Assembly: GCA_009784775.1 (NCBI GenBank)
Contig: WQXQ01000002.1
Location: 1-58,205, forward strand
Direction: 5' to 3'
Origin: Treponema sp.
Lineage (GTDB): Bacteria; Spirochaetota; Spirochaetia; Treponematales; Breznakiellaceae
Length of the DNA stretch: 58,205 nt
A program made the translations under genes and the position numbers. The notes beneath the pieces were generated by a model. The model worked only from the letters and a program-made list of their open reading frames with translations, was not told the DNA's origin and searched no databases. Below, one piece after another: positions 8,781 to 18,717 of this stretch. Position 1 is the first letter of the stretch; every line of letters begins with the position of its first letter.

Positions 8781-9816
8781 CGAAATTGTATTTGATACCA
8801 ATTCCGGAATTTCCGAGGAAGAACAGCGGGAGATACTGGCAAAAATAAACAGTATTACCGAAAAAAACCGGCTGTCCCTTGGCCATGCCATCGACGCAAA
8901 CCAGATAGCCGGTAATAAAAGCGGAAAAAAAGGCAAAAAACGCTTTAAGGCAAAAAAAACCGGCGGCCTTTTCCCCATTTTGGTCAATGCAGCGGCAATT
9001 GCGGCGCTTACCGGAGGTTTTCTGATGCTCTTCTTTTTTCAGGGAAAAACCGACGCCCAGGTCCGTGAAGGGACAAGAATAATAAACAGCGCCGAACGGG
9101 TGCTTATTGATGAAATTATGCGGGAAACATCCATTGACAGCGCCCGCAGTGAAATGGAACGGCTTTCTCAGGAACAGGCGCAAGCCGCAGCCATAGAATC
9201 CCAGATAGGGGCATTTTTCGCAAACCTCAACAGCCAAATTGATCAAAACCTCCTTGATGACGCTGCCAGAACCGTACAGTCAATGCGGGCATTTCTCAAT
9301 ACCCCCGCATTTCAATCGATCCGTTCCATACAGGCGCGAAAGGAAGTCTACACTCAGGCAATCAATGTATTTGAGATAATGGTCGCAGAAGCCCGCAAAA
9401 CCCAGGCCTTTTTGGCCGCCGGCGTAATGCCGCTTGACCGGAACAACGAAAAACTGCTTGCCGATCTGCAGGAAAAAAGCACAGAACTTGAAAAAACCAT
9501 AGAGTCTCTGGGCACTGAAGGAAGCGGCATGGCCCGGCGCATCGTGGAGCTTGAGGGAAATAACAATAACCTGAGAGCCGCAAACACGGCGCTGGAATAC
9601 GATTTAGCCGCGCAAACTCAAAACGCCCAAAGCCTGCAGGCGGAAGTGGCAACATTGAACCAGACCATCAGAACCCGTGACAATACCATCAGCAATCTTG
9701 GACAGCAGAACAGAAATCAGGAAACCACTATCGCAAATCTCAACAACCAGCTGACCATAATCCGTCAGGTATTACAGGATTCAACCAGAGAGCAGATACC
9801 AGAGCATAACGAATAG
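8767..9816 (+). CDS. Single-TM coiled-coil protein, unknown function
   Basis: One TM segment (FPILVNAAAIAALTGGFLMLFFFQG) then long coiled-coil (LEKTIESLGTEGSGMARRIVELEGNNNNLRAANTALEYDL). Confidence 0.75.
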   Translation: MTMHDEIVFDTNSGISEEEQREILAKINSITEKNRLSLGHAIDANQIAGNKSGKKGKKRFKAKKTGGLFPILVNAAAIAALTGGFLMLFFFQGKTDAQVREGTRIINSAERVLIDEIMRETSIDSARSEMERLSQEQAQAAAIESQIGAFFANLNSQIDQNLLDDAARTVQSMRAFLNTPAFQSIRSIQARKEVYTQAINVFEIMVAEARKTQAFLAAGVMPLDRNNEKLLADLQEKSTELEKTIESLGTEGSGMARRIVELEGNNNNLRAANTALEYDLAAQTQNAQSLQAEVATLNQTIRTRDNTISNLGQQNRNQETTIANLNNQLTIIRQVLQDSTREQIPEHNE

Positions 9817-9896
9817 CGTATTTATCCACAACTTGCAACTTTACTCTTTTCCTTAACTTCGCTATACTAATACCAAAGCAATTCGAGGAGGCTTTC

Positions 9897-10877
9897 ATGG
9901 AGAATTTTACCCCGCCAAAGGTGGGCAAGTACATGAGTCCGGCAGTACTGACACTGGTAATAGGCGGTATTTTTCTGCTTATACTGTTGGGGACCAGCGT
10001 ATATATCGTTGATCAAACCGAAGAAGCGGTCATTACCCGCTTTGGCAGGTATATTGGCACCAGAGGACCCGGCCTGCAGTTCAAACTGCCTTTTGGCATT
10101 GACCGGAATTACACCGTAAATGTAAAAACCGTACAAACCCAGGAATTTGGTTTCCGCACTTTAAGGGGCGGAACTACCCCCAGTTACACCAGCCAGGCTG
10201 CCGAGTCTACCATGCTCACCGGCGATTTGAATATCGTCGATGTTGAATGGATTATCCAGTACCGGGTTGTTGATCCCAAGGCATGGGCCTTTAACGTAAA
10301 CGAGCGCACCGCGACAATCCGGGATGTGTCCCGTTCAGCGATTAATATGCTCGTAGGCGATCGGGCAATCATGGACATTATGGGTATTGAACGCAGCGCC
10401 ATTGAAGTGGCAGGCGCGGCCATTATGAACGAGACCTTCCGGGGCTACGGTCTGGGAATCGATGTCATTACCGTAAAACTGCAAAACGTTACCCCTCCGG
10501 CGGGCGTGCAACAGGCCTTTGAAGATGTAAACAAGGCGATGCAGGACCTGGAGCGGCTTATCAACGAAGGCCAGCAGGCATACAACGAGGAAATTCCCAA
10601 AACCAGAGGCGAGGCCGAACGGATGATTCAGGTAGCGCAGGGCTATGCTACCGAGCGGGTGAACCGGGCGCACGGCGATGTCGCCCGTTTTAACGCAGTA
10701 TACGACGAGTACCGCCGTTCCCCGGAAGTTACCCGGCAGCGGCTCTACTATGAAATGATCGAAGAAGTATTCAAGAATGAAGAAGGCACAACGCTTATCG
10801 ACCACCATCTGCGCAACTTCCTGCCCATGATGAATTTAGGCGCTGCGCAGCGTCCTGCACAGGGAGGAACCAGATAA
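9897..10877 (+). CDS. hflK: HflK-like SPFH/band-7 protease modulator
   Basis: SPFH motifs: VDQTEEAVITRFGRYIGTRGPGLQFKLPFGID, VTPPAGVQQAFEDVNKAMQDLERLINEGQ; followed directly by hflC-like gene. Confidence 0.92.
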   Translation: MENFTPPKVGKYMSPAVLTLVIGGIFLLILLGTSVYIVDQTEEAVITRFGRYIGTRGPGLQFKLPFGIDRNYTVNVKTVQTQEFGFRTLRGGTTPSYTSQAAESTMLTGDLNIVDVEWIIQYRVVDPKAWAFNVNERTATIRDVSRSAINMLVGDRAIMDIMGIERSAIEVAGAAIMNETFRGYGLGIDVITVKLQNVTPPAGVQQAFEDVNKAMQDLERLINEGQQAYNEEIPKTRGEAERMIQVAQGYATERVNRAHGDVARFNAVYDEYRRSPEVTRQRLYYEMIEEVFKNEEGTTLIDHHLRNFLPMMNLGAAQRPAQGGTR

Positions 10878-11854
10878 TGAAAAAAACATTAACAACCATT
10901 GTCGTTATTTTTGTCATTTTTATCGGCATTTTAGTAGCCGGCCCTTTTTATGTGATAAACGAAGGCGAACAGGCCGTCATTGTACAATTGGGGCGGCTGA
11001 CAAATGTTATTACCAACGCCGGCCTGCATCTTAAAATTCCTTTTATTGATGAAGTAGTCCGGTATCCCAAAAAAATTATGGCATGGGACGGCGAGGCCAG
11101 AATTGTACCTACTGCAGAAAGGCAGTTCATCTTTGTCGATGTAACCGCCCGCTGGCGCATTGCCGATCCCAAAAAATTCTATGAGTCCATTAACACCGTT
11201 GATGCGGCTTATTCCAAACTTGCCGAGATTATCGACTCTGAGGTGCGTACCGTAGTCGCGGAAAATTTCCTGCGGGAATCGGTGCGGAATTCAAACATTA
11301 TCATGGAACGATCCTCTGGCACCGATTCTTTGGGTCTGGGAGAAGGCATTGAAGCCGAACTTATCAGTTCCACCTCGCAATCCGGTTCAGGCCATGAGCC
11401 TATCAGCAAAGGCCGCCGCCAGCTTGCTCAGGAAATACTTGACCGTTCACGGCGCATGGTTCCCGAATACGGCATTGAGCTCATCGACGTGGTCACGCGG
11501 CAGATACGGTACTCCAATGAACTTACCCCCAGCGTTTACGCCCGCATGATACGGGAACGCAACCAGATAGCCCAGGCCTTCCGTTCCGAAGGCGAAGGCC
11601 GCAAGGCGGAATGGCTGGGAAAAATGGACAACGAAAAACGTTCGTTACTTTCAGCCGCTTACAATCAGTCCGAGGCAATCCGGGGAAGGGCAGACGCGGA
11701 AGCAACGCGAATTTACGCTGAAGCCTACAACCGTGACCGGGGCTTCTTTGATTTCTGGCGGGCGGTAGAATCATACCGAAGCACCCTGCCGAAGTTTGGA
11801 AAAACCCTCTCTACCGATATGGATTATTTCCGCTACCTGTATTCTCCGCGGTAA
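10877..11854 (+). CDS. hflC: HflC-like SPFH/band-7 protease modulator
   Basis: INEGEQAVIVQLGRLTNVITNAGLHLKIPFIDEVVRYPKK; DVTARWRIADPKKFYES; MIRERNQIAQAFRSEGEG. Confidence 0.92.
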   Translation: MKKTLTTIVVIFVIFIGILVAGPFYVINEGEQAVIVQLGRLTNVITNAGLHLKIPFIDEVVRYPKKIMAWDGEARIVPTAERQFIFVDVTARWRIADPKKFYESINTVDAAYSKLAEIIDSEVRTVVAENFLRESVRNSNIIMERSSGTDSLGLGEGIEAELISSTSQSGSGHEPISKGRRQLAQEILDRSRRMVPEYGIELIDVVTRQIRYSNELTPSVYARMIRERNQIAQAFRSEGEGRKAEWLGKMDNEKRSLLSAAYNQSEAIRGRADAEATRIYAEAYNRDRGFFDFWRAVESYRSTLPKFGKTLSTDMDYFRYLYSPR

Positions 11855-13401
11855 TGCAGAGACAGGTTTTTTCTTTTGAAGTAAACAATACAACTGTCCT
11901 GGGCTTTGACACGGGTCTTAACTCCCGTGCCTTTGCTCAGGCAAAATTTGCCCAGGCCATTACCGAATCAGGATTGGTTATTAAGGGAGCAGGGGAAACC
12001 AGCGTTACGCCTTGGCAAGCAAGCGGGGTGATCGAACACGCTCATGGTGACGGCGCCGAACCGACAATGGTTGTCTGGGGCCCCCATTTCGAAGGCGAAC
12101 GTCTGGACTTACTGCTGAACGAGAACGGGCAGCAAGACAAAGCGCTGGCGCTGATAAACGCATGGATTCAGGCGATTCTGGCACTTGCAGAAAATCTCCC
12201 GGCCGGTACACTGGCATTACCCGGCGATTCGGCCGCAATGTTTTGGCCGTCTGCGGCGTTGATTGCGGCTAACGCTGTTTTTGTTGCGCCGCCCAGCTTG
12301 GCCAAACGCTGCATGATACCCGATAACCGGTATACACACACCGATCTTGAAGGCATTGACTCCGCTGCCTTTAGCGCGGCGGCAATGCTGTATCATGTCT
12401 TTGCCGGCACACCCCCTTTTTCCGCCGCAGACGAGGCCATCCTTCGTCAGGATATGCGTGAAGGCCATTTTTTGCCGGTGCATCTTGCCGTTCCCGGCCT
12501 GGACGCCAATCTTGCCGCCTTGATCCAGGAAGCCCTCAGCGCCAAATCACACGGAGCCGCGATCCTAAAACAATTCCTTATTTTTTTTACCACGAACCAA
12601 CACGAACCAGCACGAACAAAAGAAAATGAGCAAGCTATAGGTTCGTATGGTTTGTGTGGTTCGTGGTTAAATTCTTCAGCATCATTTAATCGACCCGTCT
12701 CAGAGGCGGAGCGGTTGGCGATTGAAAAGGAAAAGTCTGCATTCCTTAAACGAAAAACCGCGGCGATCAAAACCAGACGGTTTGTTGCGCGTAACACTGC
12801 AATGTTACTTATTTCGTTTGCCGCAATTGCCGCAGCGCTGCTTATTGCCCACAGTCTTATCCAAAACCGCGCCAAGCTGCCAACAACAGCGGGCATGGAG
12901 CCGGTTCAGGTAATCGAAAGCTACTACAATGCCTTTGGTCAGCTTGATCATCAGATGATGGAGGCCTGCGTTGTACGCAAAGCGGGAAAAAGCGATATCA
13001 ACACCGTTATCAATTTATTTGTAATCAACAGGGCAAGACTGGCTTATGAAATGGGCACCGCGCCAATGATTATTGCCGCCCCAATATGGCAGGAACACGG
13101 CGGAGGAGCCGTTGCGTACGATGTATTTGGGGTAACGGATTTACGGATAACAACGAACAAAGAACAAGGAATAAAGAACAAAGACGCAGAAGAGCTGTAT
13201 TTTGAGGCGGATTATGTATTGTGGGTGCCGGCTCAGATGGGCGAAATAGACGAGCCGGCTCTGGAACTCCGCACCCTTTTCGACCCGGAATCTGCCGAAT
13301 TTCGCCTACCCTGGTCATATCACCATGCCGATGTACTCACCCTAACCCGCAAAAAAGGAACCTGGCGCATCACAAATATACAAAGAACGATTAACCATTG
13401 A
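11854..13401 (+). CDS. Hypothetical membrane protein; N-terminal half vaguely protein-kinase-like, single TM in the middle
   Basis: 'HTDLEGIDSAAFSAAAMLYHVFAGTPPF' resembles the kinase C-lobe 'D...G..LY...tG.pPF' pattern; TM 'NTAMLLISFAAIAAALLIAHSLI'; overlaps hflC by 1 nt. Confidence 0.6.
   Translation: MQRQVFSFEVNNTTVLGFDTGLNSRAFAQAKFAQAITESGLVIKGAGETSVTPWQASGVIEHAHGDGAEPTMVVWGPHFEGERLDLLLNENGQQDKALALINAWIQAILALAENLPAGTLALPGDSAAMFWPSAALIAANAVFVAPPSLAKRCMIPDNRYTHTDLEGIDSAAFSAAAMLYHVFAGTPPFSAADEAILRQDMREGHFLPVHLAVPGLDANLAALIQEALSAKSHGAAILKQFLIFFTTNQHEPARTKENEQAIGSYGLCGSWLNSSASFNRPVSEAERLAIEKEKSAFLKRKTAAIKTRRFVARNTAMLLISFAAIAAALLIAHSLIQNRAKLPTTAGMEPVQVIESYYNAFGQLDHQMMEACVVRKAGKSDINTVINLFVINRARLAYEMGTAPMIIAAPIWQEHGGGAVAYDVFGVTDLRITTNKEQGIKNKDAEELYFEADYVLWVPAQMGEIDEPALELRTLFDPESAEFRLPWSYHHADVLTLTRKKGTWRITNIQRTINH
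12589..12668. repeat. In-frame inverted pair of short (9-10 bp) degenerate repeats, CACGAACCA type
   Basis: Left arm ACCACGAACCAACACGAACCAGCACGAAC (12589-12617), right arm GGTTCGTATGGTTTGTGTGGTTCGTGGTT (12640-12668) approximately its reverse complement. Confidence 0.85.
13149..13183. repeat. Heptamer array, GAACAAA family, in-frame in CDS
   Basis: Five 7-nt units starting AACAACG AACAAAG AACAAGG AATAAAG AACAAAG. Confidence 0.8.
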
Positions 13402-13439
13402 CAATATTACCGAAAATAGAGTAGTATTATAGCGGGAAA

Positions 13440-14429
13440 ATGCATAATTATAGGACCCGATCCGGTTATCGAAGATATATTCGCCGAAAAAGGCTGCTGT
13501 TTTCCGTTGTCATACTGGCTATTGCCGGCATTGTCACGGCAGCATCCATTCATCGTGCAGGAAGATCTGCCGCCGCGGTAAGGGGGGAACGCAGGGAACT
13601 GCTGCGCCTGTGGGAAGCCGGCAATCTGGATGAGGTGTACAACCTGAGCCAGGCGGCTCTTGTCTCCCGCCAGATGGACTATTTTTTGTTGACCATGCAC
13701 GGGTTTTCCGCCTATCAATTGGGCATTTCCCAAATAAACAGCCTGAATGCGGCAAAATATTTTGAGGATTGTGTATGGGCGCTGCGAAAAGCTGCCTTGC
13801 TTAAGGAAGGGGCAAGCGATGGACGGCTGTACTATGTACTGGGAAAAGCCTACAATTACAAGGGCGAGAGTTATGCCGATCTTTCGATTAAGTATCTGGA
13901 AAAGGCCAGGGGTTTATCTTTTCGCGCCGCAGACATTCCTGAATACCTTGGTTTGGCGTATGCGGAAATTGGAGACTACCGGAGCAGCGTGGCGGCTTTT
14001 GCCGAAGCCCTTGACCCAAGGGCAGCTCTTGACCCAGGCTTAACGGGAACGCATAACCAGGGAGAAAGGAACCGGGCGCTTTCGGGGCCTTTGCTGCTTG
14101 CCATTGCCCGGTCTTATTTTGCTCTGGGTGAACTTGATCAGGCGCAGGCGTATTTGCGGCATTGTATTGATGTTTCGCCGGATTCCCGAACAAGACTGGC
14201 GGCGCGTCTTTTATTGGCAGAGGTTTTGCGAAAAGCCAATGATATCAATGGAGCACGGAAACAGCTCCTGGATATAATTGAAGAAACGGGTGAAAATGCC
14301 GAAGCCCGTTACCAACTGGGGGAACTGTATGTCCTCCAGGGAGACACCGTCCGTGCAAGGGCGGAATGGAGATTGGCGCGCCAGGCGGATCCGGCGCATG
14401 TAGGAGCAAGAGCACGACTTTCAATGTGA
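13440..14429 (+). CDS. TPR-repeat membrane protein
   Basis: N-terminal TM; TPR motifs (YYVLGKAYNYKGESYADLSIKYLEKA, AIARSYFALGELDQAQAYLRHCID, ARYQLGELYVLQGDTVRARAEWRLA). Confidence 0.85.
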   Translation: MHNYRTRSGYRRYIRRKRLLFSVVILAIAGIVTAASIHRAGRSAAAVRGERRELLRLWEAGNLDEVYNLSQAALVSRQMDYFLLTMHGFSAYQLGISQINSLNAAKYFEDCVWALRKAALLKEGASDGRLYYVLGKAYNYKGESYADLSIKYLEKARGLSFRAADIPEYLGLAYAEIGDYRSSVAAFAEALDPRAALDPGLTGTHNQGERNRALSGPLLLAIARSYFALGELDQAQAYLRHCIDVSPDSRTRLAARLLLAEVLRKANDINGARKQLLDIIEETGENAEARYQLGELYVLQGDTVRARAEWRLARQADPAHVGARARLSM

Positions 14430-14463
14430 AAACATTTTGTAAAGATATTTTTTTGGAGGGATT

Positions 14464-15492
14464 ATGTTTGGCAATACGTCATCTGATTTAGGCATTGATT
14501 TAGGAACCTGCAACACCATCATTTATATGCGGAACAAAGGTATTGTACTGAATGAGCCGTCTGTAGTGGCGGTCGAGTTGGGAACCAAAAGAGTATTAGC
14601 GGTAGGCGCTGATGCAAAGCGAATGCTCAGTAAAACACCGGGGCATATTCGCACCATCAGGCCATTGCGCGACGGCGTTATTGCCGACCTTGAGTCTACC
14701 GAAAAAATGATTCGCTATTTTATTTCCCGCGTATTGCCCCGTTACCGGTTTATAAAACCCAGAATGGTATTGGGCGTTCCATCCTGCATAACCGAAGTTG
14801 AGCGGAGAGCCGTAGAAGAAAGCGCCTACAAAGCCGGAGCGCGGGAAGTACTGGTGATCGATGAAAGTCTGGCTGCCGCGATTGGCGCCGATATTCCCAT
14901 CAATGAGCCGGCCGGTCACATGATCTGCGATATTGGCGGCGGAACTACTGAAATTTCGGTAATTTCGCTGGGAGGAATGGTCGTTACCAATGCGATAAGA
15001 CTGGGCGGCGATGAATTTGATGAGGCCATTATCAAATATGTCAGAATGGTTAACAACTTAATTATTGGCCAGCAAATGGCGGAACATCTTAAAATTGAAA
15101 TAGGCAATGCTGTGCCTGAAAAAAATATCGAAGAAATTGAAGTGAAAGGAACCAATGCAGCTAACGGCCTGCCCCAGCGTTTCAAAATTGGTTCAGACCA
15201 AATAAGAGAAGCTCTGCGGGATCCGATCAATCAAATTATCGACAATATTAAATCAACGCTGGGACAAACACCGCCGGAACTTGCCGCCGACATTGTGGAA
15301 CGGGGCATTGTGATGACCGGCGGCGGATCTCTGTTGAAAGGGCTGGACAAGCTCATTGCGACAGAAACCGGCGTCCCGGTATTTATCGCCGAATATCCCC
15401 TGGACTGTGTGGCGCTGGGAGCGGGTAAATACTTTGATTTTATAAGAGGCGTTGACAGTTCAAAAAATATTTATGACAGCCTGAACGGATAA
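14464..15492 (+). CDS. mreB: Rod shape-determining protein MreB
   Basis: [65 protein letters not shown]. Confidence 0.97.
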   Translation: MFGNTSSDLGIDLGTCNTIIYMRNKGIVLNEPSVVAVELGTKRVLAVGADAKRMLSKTPGHIRTIRPLRDGVIADLESTEKMIRYFISRVLPRYRFIKPRMVLGVPSCITEVERRAVEESAYKAGAREVLVIDESLAAAIGADIPINEPAGHMICDIGGGTTEISVISLGGMVVTNAIRLGGDEFDEAIIKYVRMVNNLIIGQQMAEHLKIEIGNAVPEKNIEEIEVKGTNAANGLPQRFKIGSDQIREALRDPINQIIDNIKSTLGQTPPELAADIVERGIVMTGGGSLLKGLDKLIATETGVPVFIAEYPLDCVALGAGKYFDFIRGVDSSKNIYDSLNG

Positions 15493-15501
15493 GGGCTCCA
15501 T

Positions 15502-16362
15502 ATGGGAAAAAGGAGGGGGTTGCCAGGAAAACGTTTACCGCTGGAGGTTTATATTTTTTTGGGGCTCATCGTCGTTTCGTTTTCCCTCCTTCTTGTTTCT
15601 ACGCGCAGTCCGGTATTGAATTTCCACAATACGGGACTGTTTCTTTTTTCCGGCGTACGCGGCAGAATAGACGATCTTTCTTCCCTTATTTCCCGAACGG
15701 TACTTTCGGTACAGGAACTTGCAAAACTCAGAACAGAACATACCGAATTGCTGGAACGCATTGCCCGTTATGAACGGCTTGAACGAACTGCGCGAGAGAT
15801 AAGCCAGGAAAATATGCGGCTGAAGGAACAGCTTGACTTTGCGCAAACTCTGGATTACCGTCACATACCTGCAAAACTCATCGGCAGAGACCCGGACAAC
15901 CTCTATTCTGCGCTGGTTATCAACAAGGGCCGCCACGCGGGCGTCGAGCGGGACATGGCGGTCATTGCCTGGCAGGGAGGCGCTCAGGCGCTGGTGGGCA
16001 AGGTTATTCAGGTAAGGGCTTTTGAAAGTCTGGTAATGCCGTTATACGATTCCAGTCTGCTTGTCGCGTCCCGTTTTGCCGCTTCCCGTTATGAGGGTAT
16101 TGTTGAAGGACAAGGCAGCCCCGACTTGCCCCTGAGGATGCGTTTTATTTCCAAAAGGGCCAGAGACGAGATCAGCCGGGGTGATCTGGTTGTTTCAAGC
16201 GGCATGGGCAGAATATATCCGCCGGAAATAAATATAGGCAGGATAAGCAACGTGAATTATCATGATTATGAAATTTCAATGGAAGCGGAACTGGAACCGC
16301 TGATTGATTTTTCCCGTCTGGAATATGTATTTGTAATCGAGGAAAAAAAAGCTAATGATTAA
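15502..16362 (+). CDS. mreC: Rod shape-determining protein MreC
   Basis: Position after mreB; DYRHIPAKLIGRDPDNLYSALVINKGRHAGVERDMAVI; SRGDLVVSSGMGRIYPPEINIGRIS. Confidence 0.94.
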   Translation: MGKRRGLPGKRLPLEVYIFLGLIVVSFSLLLVSTRSPVLNFHNTGLFLFSGVRGRIDDLSSLISRTVLSVQELAKLRTEHTELLERIARYERLERTAREISQENMRLKEQLDFAQTLDYRHIPAKLIGRDPDNLYSALVINKGRHAGVERDMAVIAWQGGAQALVGKVIQVRAFESLVMPLYDSSLLVASRFAASRYEGIVEGQGSPDLPLRMRFISKRARDEISRGDLVVSSGMGRIYPPEINIGRISNVNYHDYEISMEAELEPLIDFSRLEYVFVIEEKKAND

Positions 16363-16855
16363 AAATGTAATCTGGACTGTTGTCTTTGGCCTGATAGCGG
16401 CTGTGCTTCAGTCAACGCTGCTTTCCCATATTGCCCTGTACCGGGCCGTTCCCGATATTGCTCTGGGGATTATAGTGTATTCTGCATACATAAACGGCAC
16501 TATGACCGGTCAGCTTTCCGGTTTCTGTTACGGGTTAGCGCTTGATTTCATTTCCGCCGCTCCCATCGGTCTTAATGCTTTTATCCGCACCATTATAGGC
16601 GCCCTTGCCGGCTTGATAAAAGGAACCTTTTTTCTGGATGTTTTTTTGCTTCCAATGATTTTGTGCGCTTCGGCAACGCTGGTTAAGGCATTGATCCTCT
16701 TTTTACTCAGCCTGTTGATGGCGGGCATGATTCCCGCATACCCGATTGCCGCTCCGGTACTGTGGTCAGAACTGGCTATGAACACGCTCATAGCGCCGTT
16801 TCTCTTTGCCCTGCTGAAACGTTTTAGTTCCCTGCTGACACGGAGAGAACGATGA
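16355..16855 (+). CDS. mreD: Rod shape-determining protein MreD
   Basis: Small polytopic protein with MreD-like pattern (GFCYGLALDFISAAPIGLNAFIRTIIGALAG) between mreC and PBP2. Confidence 0.9.
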   Translation: MIKNVIWTVVFGLIAAVLQSTLLSHIALYRAVPDIALGIIVYSAYINGTMTGQLSGFCYGLALDFISAAPIGLNAFIRTIIGALAGLIKGTFFLDVFLLPMILCASATLVKALILFLLSLLMAGMIPAYPIAAPVLWSELAMNTLIAPFLFALLKRFSSLLTRRER

Positions 16856-18717
16856 ATTCCTATGACGACAAACCCCGGCACGACAAATCAGAAAAACGTA
16901 TCGGGTTTCTGTGGATTTTATTTATAGTAATATTTGTAGTGTATAGTCTGCGTTTGTTTAATATGCAGATTCTTTCCGGTGAGCAATACCGGTCCCATGC
17001 CCATGATATTTCCCGCCGTACGGAAATACTGCCGTCACAGCGGGGAGAGATCTACGACCGCAGCTATACGCAGCCTTTGGCGTTAAACGCAGATTCTTTT
17101 GCGGTAAGCATTGTTCCCGCCGAAATCCCCCGCGGCAAGGTTCCGGAGTTGATAGCTGATGCCGCCGCAATTTTGAAAATCTCCACAAGCGAGATCGAAG
17201 CAAGAATACAACCCCGGTATTATCATCTATACCAGCCGATAGAAGTAGCGGTCAATGTCCCTTACGCGATCATAGCCGAACTTGCCGAACGGAAAGACGC
17301 GCTGCCGGGTGTTTCATGGAACAGCAAGCCGGTGCGGAATTATGTAAATGTAAGCAGCCTTTCCCACATTGTCGGATACGTTGGCGACATAACCAGAGAC
17401 GAACTGACCCAACTGTACAACTATGGCTACCAGCAGGGGGATGTCATTGGTAAAACCGGCATAGAACGCCAGTACGATGTGCTCTTGAGAGGAAAGGACG
17501 GCAGAGAAACAAAAACCGTTGATGTCCGCGGCAAACGAATCGCCGGACGGGGAGACCGCATTCCTCCCGAAATGGGAAAAAATCTGGTATTAACCATCGA
17601 CCGGCGAGTTCAATTACTGGCCGAACAGGCTCTGGGAGAACGAATCGGCGCCGTGGTGGTAATGCGCCCAACCGGAGAAATACTTGCGTTGGTTTCCTAT
17701 CCCTGGTATGACCCCAATATTTTTACCAGAGGAGAACGCGGCGTGTTTCAGGCTCTGGCAAATGATCCCAACAGGCCGTTTTTGAACCGGGTTATACAAT
17801 CAAGCTATCCTCCTGCCTCGGTATTCAAGGTTGTAATGACTACGGGAATACTTGCGGAAGGTGTGTTTCCCATGGACAGAACGGTAGACTGCCCGGGTGA
17901 AATTGATTATGGTAACCGGCTGTGGCGCTGCCATATACGCCGTCCCGGCCATGGCAGAATGAACCTGCACCGGGCGCTGGCCCAGTCATGCAATATTTAC
18001 TACTGGCAAGTGGGGCGTGATGCCCTGGGAGTAGAACAAATGATCTCATATGCCAGAAAGTTTGGCTTTGGAGCCCAGACTGGCATAGATATTCCCGGCG
18101 AGATAGAAGGTTTTATTCCTACACCCCAGTGGAAGACCCGCCGTTTTCATGAGCGGTGGCTTGGCGGTGATACCATGAACATGACCATTGGACAAGGTTA
18201 TACGCGAGTAACCCCGATTCAGATGGCCAATATGGTAAGCATGGTTGTGAATAACGGCAAGATGTACCAGCCGTATCTCCTGAAAGAAGTGCGAGACCCG
18301 ATTTCAGGAGCGGTTGAACAAAAAACACTGCCAAAGCTCCTCCATGAAAGCGATATTGATCCCAAAGTTTTTGAAATTGTCCGGCGGGATATGCGGGGAG
18401 TCATAACCGATGGAACCGCCCAATATCCCCTGAATATCAAAGCGGTTGAGATTGCCGGCAAGACAGGAACCGGTGAAGTTGGTCTGCAGGATCGCTGGCA
18501 TTCATGGTTTTCCGCGTATGCGCCATACAATACCAATAACCCCGATGAGCAGGTTATCGTATCAGTAACGGTAGAAGCGGCAAACGAATGGGAATGGTGG
18601 GCGCCCTATGCGTCGGCCATTATTTTTCAGGGGATTTTCGCAAATCAAACCTATGATGAAGCAGTGCAGACCCTGGGTCTGCGGAACATAGTGCCGGTAC
18701 GGGGGCGCAGGGAATGA
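16852..18717 (+). CDS. mrdA: Penicillin-binding protein 2
   Basis: QRGEIYDRSYTQPLALN, SSYPPASVFKVV (SxxK), SCN motif in LAQSCNIYYW, KTGTGE. Confidence 0.96.
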   Translation: MNSYDDKPRHDKSEKRIGFLWILFIVIFVVYSLRLFNMQILSGEQYRSHAHDISRRTEILPSQRGEIYDRSYTQPLALNADSFAVSIVPAEIPRGKVPELIADAAAILKISTSEIEARIQPRYYHLYQPIEVAVNVPYAIIAELAERKDALPGVSWNSKPVRNYVNVSSLSHIVGYVGDITRDELTQLYNYGYQQGDVIGKTGIERQYDVLLRGKDGRETKTVDVRGKRIAGRGDRIPPEMGKNLVLTIDRRVQLLAEQALGERIGAVVVMRPTGEILALVSYPWYDPNIFTRGERGVFQALANDPNRPFLNRVIQSSYPPASVFKVVMTTGILAEGVFPMDRTVDCPGEIDYGNRLWRCHIRRPGHGRMNLHRALAQSCNIYYWQVGRDALGVEQMISYARKFGFGAQTGIDIPGEIEGFIPTPQWKTRRFHERWLGGDTMNMTIGQGYTRVTPIQMANMVSMVVNNGKMYQPYLLKEVRDPISGAVEQKTLPKLLHESDIDPKVFEIVRRDMRGVITDGTAQYPLNIKAVEIAGKTGTGEVGLQDRWHSWFSAYAPYNTNNPDEQVIVSVTVEAANEWEWWAPYASAIIFQGIFANQTYDEAVQTLGLRNIVPVRGRRE

